From JAJOKK01 sp965370555 (GTDB lineage Bacteria > Bipolaricaulota > Bipolaricaulia > UBA7950 > UBA9294), in assembly GCA_965370555.1 (NCBI GenBank), contig CBDUVB010000004.1, positions 1 to 64,000 of the forward strand: 64,000 bases of DNA, in the 5' to 3' direction. Positions 58,207-64,000 of the stretch are shown piece after piece. The position numbers and the translations under genes were made by a program. Position 1 is the stretch's first letter; each line of letters starts with the position of its first letter. The notes under the pieces are model-generated. The model saw only the letters and a list, made by a program, of their open reading frames with translations. It did no database searches and was not told where the DNA came from.

Positions 58207-60147
58207 TCACGGCGTTGACACATAAGCGGCAAGCCCCAGTTTTTCGAGTCTTTCCCTAGTTGGAGTACCATCTTCGCTCCACCCTCGCTCATCGTAGTAA
58301 TCATCCAGAAGCCTTTCCACATCTTCTTTGGTCAACGTTGTAGTTTCATAGTAATCCTGCATCTCGATGCGGCCCTCTGGAGATTCCATAGGCCTAAACC
58401 ACAAGTCAGGCACCTTGTCCTCTTTTCGCGTGAATCCTTCCTTGACGTTGACCATCTTCGCCAGGTTGCTGATACGCTCACCGTGCTCGATCAACTCTCC
58501 TGCAGACAGACTCTCTCCACTGGCAGCGTTGTACAGTCTCGTCATGTCGTCACCAAAGACGAGCCCTTGGTAGGTGTATATCGTGCACAGCCCCAATGCG
58601 TTCTTGACCCGCATCATGTCCTCCATATGGCTGGTGTAACGGCCAACATTGAACTTCCCGGTGTACGGTGCTGCGGTAAAGATTCGTTCGACCACCTCTT
58701 TGGCGATCCCCCATCGCTCAACTTGCTCACGGATCTCCTCGATACTCTTGTTACGGCTGTTTGTCCGTGTGTGTGAACCCCCATGATGTGGCCGTGGCCG
58801 GGTGAAGAAGGTCATCATGAGGGGATGGAGATTGGAAGGTCGAGCGTCGTAGATGAAGTCCACACCCTTGCAGATTCCGGCATACCAATACTCCTGCGGA
58901 TCAAGGCCAAGCTCTTGCTTAAGGCGTATCCACCCATCGGCGAGGATCTCCCCGAAACCCTCTCGATTTACGGTCATTTCATAGAGTTTCAAGTAGGTCG
59001 GGTATTCGCGTTTGAGCTCCAGGCCACCCGTATCCGCCTTACTTAACCGGCCAAGCTCGTACATTCGCGTAACGAAATCGATCAGTCGGGTCGTCGTATA
59101 AAAGTCGATACCGGTGCGAGAGTTGGCATCCGCCACAAAGTGGATCATCTTCCTGTGATCTTCCACACCCAAAAGCATCCCTGACGTGGCGCTCTTGCTG
59201 AACGGAGATCCGAAGCCGATTTCGCCGTCATATTCGCCACCTTTGGTCTTCCACCTGAGACGGCAACCAAGGAGGCAAGAATTGCAGGGGATAACGTCTT
59301 CTACGGTCTCCATACGAGTCTTTTCCCCGTACAGTTCATCCCAACGGTCCTTCGGCCAGATCCCCGGGTATTGAGTGTGCTTAAAGGTATCCCACCCCGC
59401 TGCCAAACCGAGCTCGATCCAGTGTTCCCGCTTGGGCCATTGGAGGACATGGTTGCGAAGGGCTTCACTAACTTTCATGAACTCGGCCGGCTGCGCGACC
59501 CCGACATCTCCTGTGCCGTTCGCAACGATGGCTTTCAGATTCTTTGAGCCCATCACTGCTCCCAGCCCGCCCCGTCCTAGTGAGTTCGTCTTGTCAACGA
59601 TGGTCAAGGCGTGACGCACCAAGTTCTCTCCGGCCGTTCCGATCACGAGTGTGCCCGTCTCCGGGCCCTCTCGGCGGACGAGGTCGTTTGCGACCCCCTC
59701 AATCCCGTGTCCCCAGAAACCTCGAGCGTCAACGATATCTGCTCCACCATCTCGGATTCGCAGATAAACCGGGTGAGACGCCTTTCCCGTGATAAGCAAG
59801 TGGTGACAGCCGGCGCGCTTGAGGGCAATACCCAGGTACCGCCCTCCTGCTGTACATGCACCGACATAATGCTTCCCGTCCTCCGACGCGACCGTAGGAA
59901 ACTTCGTGATCACGGTCGTCTTTGGCGTACCCGGAGTGAGAGTTCCTACAAAAACGCCGGGGTTGATACTGATGAGATTCTCCGGAGAGAGTGGATCGAT
60001 ATGGGCCTGTAAGTGGTCTGTTACCAACTTCCAGCCAACACCTGAACCTCCTAGAAAGGCACTATCGATTCTTTCTTCAACTGGCTTCCTTTCAACCTCT
60101 CCGCTCGATAAATCTACATGCAAGATCCAACTGTTCGGACTAGACAC
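58207..60147 (-). CDS. Aldehyde:ferredoxin oxidoreductase, tungsten-type, divergent second copy
   Basis: A 646-residue AOR-family enzyme. The pterin-binding SLGRGGLGAVMGSKNLKAI lies near residue 190, the 4Fe-4S cysteines in IPCNSCLLGC near 290, and LGLCTIYTYQG supplies the distal cysteine near 530. The stretch that in classical AOR carries the active-site Glu in GGPEYE-like text reads instead GEIGFGSPFSKS, so the site differs. HHGGSHTRTN near 460 is rich in His. A ferredoxin gene lies 15 bp upstream. It may serve a different aldehyde or aromatic substrate than the first AOR. Confidence 0.87.
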   Translation of the reverse strand: MSSPNSWILHVDLSSGEVERKPVEERIDSAFLGGSGVGWKLVTDHLQAHIDPLSPENLISINPGVFVGTLTPGTPKTTVITKFPTVASEDGKHYVGACTAGGRYLGIALKRAGCHHLLITGKASHPVYLRIRDGGADIVDARGFWGHGIEGVANDLVRREGPETGTLVIGTAGENLVRHALTIVDKTNSLGRGGLGAVMGSKNLKAIVANGTGDVGVAQPAEFMKVSEALRNHVLQWPKREHWIELGLAAGWDTFKHTQYPGIWPKDRWDELYGEKTRMETVEDVIPCNSCLLGCRLRWKTKGGEYDGEIGFGSPFSKSATSGMLLGVEDHRKMIHFVADANSRTGIDFYTTTRLIDFVTRMYELGRLSKADTGGLELKREYPTYLKLYEMTVNREGFGEILADGWIRLKQELGLDPQEYWYAGICKGVDFIYDARPSNLHPLMMTFFTRPRPHHGGSHTRTNSRNKSIEEIREQVERWGIAKEVVERIFTAAPYTGKFNVGRYTSHMEDMMRVKNALGLCTIYTYQGLVFGDDMTRLYNAASGESLSAGELIEHGERISNLAKMVNVKEGFTRKEDKVPDLWFRPMESPEGRIEMQDYYETTTLTKEDVERLLDDYYDERGWSEDGTPTRERLEKLGLAAYVSTP

Positions 60148-60162
60148 GGCGATTCTCCTTTC

Positions 60163-60459
60163 TCATAGATGCACAAGGATTTTGAACCCTTTCGTATCGC
60201 GCTCGTATGTGATCGCCCCGTATTGACATGCCTTGGCGCAGGCAGGATCTCCACCGCAGAGGTCACACCCGATGGGGCAGATCATTGGTGCTGCATGTCC
60301 AGTGTGCACATCCCGCTCCATAACAATCATGGACTTCGCCGGGTTAAACAGGCTGTACTTCGCAAACGAACAGGCCAGTTGACAACTTCGGCAACCGCGA
60401 CAGTTCAAGGGTTCAACCACTAAACCCCCCGTGGATTCTTGCAAACATCCCTCTAGCAT
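60163..60459 (-). CDS. 4Fe-4S ferredoxin-like electron-transfer subunit
   Basis: A 98-residue iron-sulphur protein. The first cysteine set is CRGCRSCQLAC (residues 20-30); the second is CPIGCDLCGGDPACAKAC (residues ~61-78), so two clusters or more are likely. It precedes the divergent AOR by 15 bp. Two-subunit AORs with a polyferredoxin-like subunit (WOR5 type) are known; this gene could play that part. Confidence 0.85.
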   Translation of the reverse strand: MLEGCLQESTGGLVVEPLNCRGCRSCQLACSFAKYSLFNPAKSMIVMERDVHTGHAAPMICPIGCDLCGGDPACAKACQYGAITYERDTKGFKILVHL

Positions 60460-60523
60460 TAAACCACCTCTTCTCTTGATTTGGACAACCTATCTTTTTG
60501 CTTCTGGCTGATAGCACCTTACC

Positions 60524-61945
60524 CTAAGCCACGTTGAAGACGGGCCGAGGATCGGCAAAGAACCTAGGAAGTACCAGAATATCGGGGTGCTTCTTTCCGA
60601 CAGTGTCAAGTGCAATCTCGAACGCCCGGTCAAAATCTTTTGCCGGCGTGAGCCCATGCTCACGAATCAATCCCGGTACAACGTCCCCAGCTATGATCGA
60701 CTTGCGTGTCAGCTTCCAGTGGTGAGCTGCATCTCCGCACATGAAGATGCTGTGCTTGGGGCTAAACGCATAGTGATACTTGTACGCATGCAGGTACTCC
60801 GGATGGTGCCAGAAGTAGTCCGAGTGCGAAAAGAACTCCTCAAGGTCGTAGCACTCTCTGAAAAGTCTAAGTGCCTCGTGATCGGCCGGTCTGTGTTTGG
60901 AGATAATCCCTTTGCACTGTGACAACGATATAAGGACACCTCCTTCTCGCAGCAGCGGCTTGTCCCGCGCCATCCGCAAGACTTGGGACGACACGCCAAG
61001 AGTACCTGGATTATCGCTTGTGTCGTATGAAAGGTCGTGAGGAACCCCAGACACGACGATATCGAACTGAGGAATCTGAACCAGGAAACACTTGTCGGCA
61101 TCTGGATACTCCCTTTTCTCCAACTCCGGGACGTGTCCACAATAGAAGGCTACGGCTTGATGGTCAGGTCCCAGGAGGGCGTCGACATAGAAGACTTTCT
61201 TTCCGATCTCTTGTTCAACCTTCCTGTGAACAGCAAGTTTATGCTTTCGGTAGATGTTGCGCTCGGGCAGGTATTCGGCGTTTAATACTGCTTTCGTCTT
61301 GTAGACCGAATGGCTATGCAATGAGTCGAGGGAGCGAGCCCCAGCAAGACCGATCGAAACACCTTGGCCAGCGTATCCTCCAAATCCCAGTGGGAAGATC
61401 GTGCCAACGTAGATTACCTGGTCGGCTTCGACGAGCACCTGATCGTACTCGACCTGATCGCCGAGGTCTGTTGCACCGAGATATACATTGCCCTCGGTAC
61501 AGTCGTGATTGCGGATCCTGCTCTTCCCGCCGTCGAACGGGCAGAATCTCTTGTATAAGTCCTCGCCCAGGTGGGCTCGCAATTCCAGTGGGGTCATCTT
61601 GCGGTGTCCACCGATTGCACAAACCAACGAGATGTCCTCTTCGTTTACCCCTGTTTCTCGTAGCTGCTCAAGGACTATAGGGATGACATACTTAATTGGT
61701 TCGGGTTTCTTGAAACCGTCATCAAACGCAATGACTACTTTGTCTCCCCGTTTCACCAAGGCAGGAAGAGGCTCCATTCCAATTGGATTGGCCAGCGCAT
61801 CGCGCACCGCCTGCTGCGGATTCGGGTGTACAGCGATCTCCGGGAATGCCGGGGTACCGTATTCAAGAACCATCGCGTCACTTGGTACCGAGATATCCAT
61901 CCAGGCAGTGCTGTATTGCATCCGAACCGTTTTAAAACCAGTCAT
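60524..61945 (-). CDS. LarA-like (lactate-racemase family) protein, key lysine not conserved
   Basis: From the ATG at 61945 (AAAGGTTGG upstream) it is 473 residues. The N-terminal DUF2088 domain has FDDGFKKPEP near residue 78, the GGHRKMTP histidine near 118 and IRNHDC near 150; the following segment reads TIFPLGFGGYAGQGVSIGLAG. In characterised LarA the pincer-nickel cofactor attaches to a lysine in a GG-x-K-like motif of this region, and here a glutamine takes its place. It may be a racemase of a sugar acid with a different mode, or an enzyme of another kind. Follows the VOC gene, precedes the ferredoxin. Confidence 0.7.
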   Translation of the reverse strand: MTGFKTVRMQYSTAWMDISVPSDAMVLEYGTPAFPEIAVHPNPQQAVRDALANPIGMEPLPALVKRGDKVVIAFDDGFKKPEPIKYVIPIVLEQLRETGVNEEDISLVCAIGGHRKMTPLELRAHLGEDLYKRFCPFDGGKSRIRNHDCTEGNVYLGATDLGDQVEYDQVLVEADQVIYVGTIFPLGFGGYAGQGVSIGLAGARSLDSLHSHSVYKTKAVLNAEYLPERNIYRKHKLAVHRKVEQEIGKKVFYVDALLGPDHQAVAFYCGHVPELEKREYPDADKCFLVQIPQFDIVVSGVPHDLSYDTSDNPGTLGVSSQVLRMARDKPLLREGGVLISLSQCKGIISKHRPADHEALRLFRECYDLEEFFSHSDYFWHHPEYLHAYKYHYAFSPKHSIFMCGDAAHHWKLTRKSIIAGDVVPGLIREHGLTPAKDFDRAFEIALDTVGKKHPDILVLPRFFADPRPVFNVA

Positions 61946-62052
61946 ATCACCAACCTTTCTAAGTTCTCCCATCCCAGTAACCCAGTCCCCATCTCCCGCA
62001 CACCCAGAGACAATTCTCTACCCGGATGTCTCTTCCGAAGTGCTCCTCGCTG

Positions 62053-62421
62053 CTAGCGTCGCACAATCTCCAGTACGTTCCCTTCCGGATCCTTGAAGTA
62101 TCCTATCTTCCAGCCGTTGCTCGTTTCTCTAACACCTTCGAGGGAAACCCCTTTTTGATTCAGATCAGTTTCGATCTCCTCAAAATCCTCTACGATCAAC
62201 CCGATGTGACTGAATCCTGCATCATTCAGCTCTCGCGTTGGTCGAGATTCTTTGGTGGGAAGAATCTCAATTTCCCCACCCTCGTCAGCCGCCAGAAAGT
62301 AGATTGGTGGCCGGCCTTCCTTCTCGAGGGTCCTAACAACGGAAAACCCCAGCGTATTGCGATACCAATCCGCTAAGGCCTTCGTATCATAAGCATAGAC
62401 ACCAAAGTGCTCGAGCTTCAT
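62053..62421 (-). CDS. VOC (glyoxalase/dioxygenase) superfamily protein
   Basis: A 122-residue metal-dependent protein of two beta-alpha-beta-beta-beta modules. MKLEHFGVYAYDTKALADWYRNTLGF is the typical first module and FSHIGLIVEDFEEIETDL the second; the metal ligands H5, E50-region, H76 and E117 can be matched. It lies 7 bp downstream of the cyclase gene. Substrate unknown; lyase, isomerase or epimerase action on a C-C or C-O bond is possible. Confidence 0.85.
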   Translation of the reverse strand: MKLEHFGVYAYDTKALADWYRNTLGFSVVRTLEKEGRPPIYFLAADEGGEIEILPTKESRPTRELNDAGFSHIGLIVEDFEEIETDLNQKGVSLEGVRETSNGWKIGYFKDPEGNVLEIVRR

Positions 62422-62428
62422 TGCCCAA

Positions 62429-63187
62429 TCACCCCTCTACATCCGCGAAGCCTGTGACCATCATTCCTTCTGCATCGGGCAGAAGAAGAGGAATCGCATA
62501 AGATCGAAGAAGTTTCTTGCCGAGAAGGGGCGCAAGGTTTGCGTCCTCCACGAGATAGAACTTCCGACCTGCTTTGAGGAAAGCTTTGTGAACGGGGAAC
62601 TGTGGGTCCAGGCCCTTGGCTTCGCCGATGTTCTCAATTCCCATCAGGTCGACACACACCCCTTTCAGGCTAAAGTCTTCCATCAGGTAGCGCGCGGCAT
62701 CGACTGAGAAGCTCGGTTGTTGGTTGAGATACCGCTCCGGGTCGGTTTTCCGATACTGAGAGTATCCGGTACACACAAATAAAAAATCGCTTTGCTTAAG
62801 TGCAGCTGAATGAGGTTCGAGCTCTTCTACGAGGATCCGCTCCATGTCTCCCTTAGGAATCTCAAGGAGCATGGGTCGTTCGGAGATGAAGTCAGTGATT
62901 TCGAATGCTCCCATCTTGAATCCATCTGGGTCAACGTGGAAGTTCACATCCATGTGGGTTCCCGAATGCACAAACATGTGTACAAAACTCGTGTTGTTAT
63001 ACGACCCCCACCTCACCTCTTCAGGTCCTGCGTCTTGTGGCTTTCCGGCCATGCGTGATCGAGGGATTACGCGCGGCGGATCTATCGGCCCTGGCATCTT
63101 GATTTGGTCTGGTTCCAGCAAGTATGAGAACTGAACTATCATCCCTTCCACCTCCGTAAAGATATCTTTTTGCTTCTTTTGTCTCAT
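62429..63187 (-). CDS. Metal-dependent cyclase-family hydrolase (kynurenine-formamidase-like)
   Basis: A 252-residue member of the cyclase/KynB family. The signature HSGTHMDVNFHVD (H-x-G-T-H-x-D-x3-H) is at about residues 75-87, and SVDAARYLMEDFSLKGVCVDLMGIEN precedes the second metal-site region. Known members hydrolyse a C-N or lactam/lactone bond. In a sugar-acid cluster a lactonase-like role is plausible but unproven. It is 8 bp downstream of the CMD gene. Confidence 0.85.
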   Translation of the reverse strand: MRQKKQKDIFTEVEGMIVQFSYLLEPDQIKMPGPIDPPRVIPRSRMAGKPQDAGPEEVRWGSYNNTSFVHMFVHSGTHMDVNFHVDPDGFKMGAFEITDFISERPMLLEIPKGDMERILVEELEPHSAALKQSDFLFVCTGYSQYRKTDPERYLNQQPSFSVDAARYLMEDFSLKGVCVDLMGIENIGEAKGLDPQFPVHKAFLKAGRKFYLVEDANLAPLLGKKLLRSYAIPLLLPDAEGMMVTGFADVEG

Positions 63188-63195
63188 TATCTTGC

Positions 63196-63546
63196 CTATT
63201 CAGGCTCGCTAAATTCCTCAATGGCCTCCATCACCAATTTCAAGTGTGATTGAGCGGGACCGCCGTCCATGAGCACTGCTACGAAGGCTGCTTCCAAGAT
63301 CTCTTCTGGCGTTGCTCCAAAGGAGAAAGCCGCTTGAGTATGGTAGGCGATACATTGCGTGCATCGCTTAGACAATCCGATGGCAAGCCCGATCAATGCC
63401 TTTTGCTTTTGAGAGAGTGCGCCCTCCTGACGAGCGACACCGGAAAAGTCTCGCCAAGCTCCAATGTACTCGGCATACTTACCTTCAGCCAATGTGCTGT
63501 TAGTCTCCTGCATCTCCTCAAGCAGTTTTCGTAGCTCGGTTCCCAT
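63196..63546 (-). CDS. Carboxymuconolactone decarboxylase-family protein, second copy
   Basis: A 116-residue CMD-fold protein with the redox pair in CTQCIAYHTQA near residue 61. AGFSFGATPEEILEAAFVAVLMDGGPAQSHL-like text completes the fold. First gene of the long minus-strand cluster, with the promoter at 63619-63648 and a palindromic operator just upstream. It could handle peroxide or a disulphide partner. Confidence 0.82.
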   Translation of the reverse strand: MGTELRKLLEEMQETNSTLAEGKYAEYIGAWRDFSGVARQEGALSQKQKALIGLAIGLSKRCTQCIAYHTQAAFSFGATPEEILEAAFVAVLMDGGPAQSHLKLVMEAIEEFSEPE

Positions 63547-63580
63547 ATGCGCTCCTTTCGCCCATGATCAGCCAAACATA

Positions 63581-63608
63581 TCATTACATTGTAATGACAG
63601 CTTTACAA
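63581..63608 (-). promoter_or_regulatory. Palindromic operator with ATTGTAA half-sites
   Basis: A perfect 17-bp palindrome TCATTACATTGTAATGA (63581-63597), plus a second inverted pair ATTGTAA (63588-63594) and TTACAAT (63602-63608). It lies between the -10 box and the first gene, where a repressor would block transcription. A GntR- or MarR-like binding protein is likely. Confidence 0.65.
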
Positions 63609-63618
63609 TATCCGCACC

Positions 63619-63648
63619 ATTATACATCACCTCTTTGGGTGCCGTCAA
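63619..63648 (-). promoter_or_regulatory. Strong promoter of the catabolic cluster
   Basis: Minus strand TTGACG (63648-63643), 18 bp, TATAAT (63624-63619). It is directed at the CMD gene (start 63546) and, by tight spacing, probably the genes through to the HAD gene at 48151, unless the 135-bp gap at 58072 holds an internal promoter. Confidence 0.8.
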
Positions 63649-64000
63649 GTCTTTGTGAGTAAATCGCTCGCGCGAAGGCAAGAACAAGCCCCTTCTCAAG
63701 CATCCCTTCTCGTAGGAGGAAAAAGAACAAAAGAACCTTCCCCACGTGCAATGCCCCGCCAAAGCATATAGCTCAAGCCGCAGGGCGAAGAATTGGTTTT
63801 TGCATGTCTCCCTCTATTTGCTAGGCCCACTTGAAACGCTACGAGCCATCTAGTAATATTGTTAAGCTATTATGCTAAGGTAAGGAGGTGAAGGGTAGGG
63901 TTCTGGGAAAACACATGGTTTTAAAATGACCAGAAACGCCAAGAAGCTACCTGGACAAGAAATCCCAAGTTTGAGTAAGCGTAGCCATCAAGGGAACACG

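Larger units (their letters stand above)
63547..64000. other. Upstream region of the catabolic cluster
   Basis: Contains the promoter and operator listed below; the rest, to the window end, shows no gene. A TAAGGAGGTGAAGGGTAGGG stretch at 63889-63908 looks like a ribosome site, but the frame it would open stops after 13 codons. Confidence 0.45.

Noticed and set aside
63889..63940. A gene start near the right edge
   Set aside because: The ribosome-site-like TAAGGAGG is followed by a frame of only 13 codons.

Overview
The window looks like the chromosome of a free-living, probably anaerobic, deep-branching bacterium. The evidence is a classical bacterial stalk/RNA-polymerase operon, a NusG carrying a large internal insertion (known in Thermotoga and some other early-branching lineages), and an anaerobic redox set: indolepyruvate:ferredoxin oxidoreductase, ADP-forming acyl-CoA synthetase and two tungsten-type aldehyde:ferredoxin oxidoreductases. 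Bipolaricaulota/Acetothermia or a Thermotoga-like lineage would fit, but this is inference; no rRNA is present to settle it.

Region 1 (1-16409, all minus strand). From its promoter end the core block reads tRNA-Thr(UGU), tRNA-Tyr(GUA), tRNA-Thr(GGU), tuf, rpmG, tRNA-Trp(CCA), secE, nusG, rplK, rplA, rplJ, rplL, rpoB. A strong promoter at 13439-13467 heads it. rpoC does not follow rpoB; a NUDIX gene overlaps the rpoB 3' end instead, followed by a CxxC CMD-family protein, a GntR/FCD regulator, glutamine synthetase, a Kbl-type enzyme and an edge-truncated RidA. Upstream of the tRNAs lies a coupled trio: EF-G-like GTPase, CBS-pair protein and YjbQ.

Region 2 (16410-31300). Mixed metabolic and household genes: iorAB (the alpha subunit lacks the usual ferredoxin tail), MazG-like, metallophosphoesterase, thiamine-binding protein, Na/Pi cotransporter, adenosine deaminase, DUF5320, a CPA2 antiporter, a secreted lamin-tail protein, patatin, groESL with promoter and CIRCE operator, DUF2227 and RlpA. 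A decayed PKD-domain gene sits at 24311-24660.

Region 3 (31300-39330) is an accessory, defence-like island. It holds an AbiEi antitoxin with a truncated AbiEii partner, a winged-helix fragment, a DUF6236-like protein, a 1055-residue UvrD/HelIV-type helicase fusion, and two near-identical copies of a 120-residue gene of unknown function. Each copy has its own duplicated promoter and a 4-nt ATGA overlap with a different partner gene (the DUF6236-like gene or the helicase). This 'constant head, variable partner' arrangement is the strongest candidate for an undescribed system.

Region 4 (39330-48940). An acyl-CoA energy module (BioD/DRTGG protein, ADP-forming acetate-CoA ligase, CoA-transferase fused to GNAT), then a secreted protein, a lysine/saccharopine-dehydrogenase-like gene and two HAD phosphatases.

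Region 5 (48951-63648). A long minus-strand catabolic cluster behind a strong promoter with an ATTGTAA-type operator: CMD protein, metal-dependent cyclase, VOC protein, LarA-like protein, ferredoxin, AOR, sugar ABC importer (three genes), second AOR, FGGY kinase, DapA-like aldolase and 2-hydroxyacid dehydrogenase. I read it as import and ferredoxin-linked oxidative breakdown of a sugar or sugar acid.

Short dispersed repeats mark many gene ends: ATTGA-rich stretches, CAAGA-loop hairpins, GGGGACACGG words and a 106-bp fold-back. No CRISPR array, rRNA or intact transposase gene was seen.
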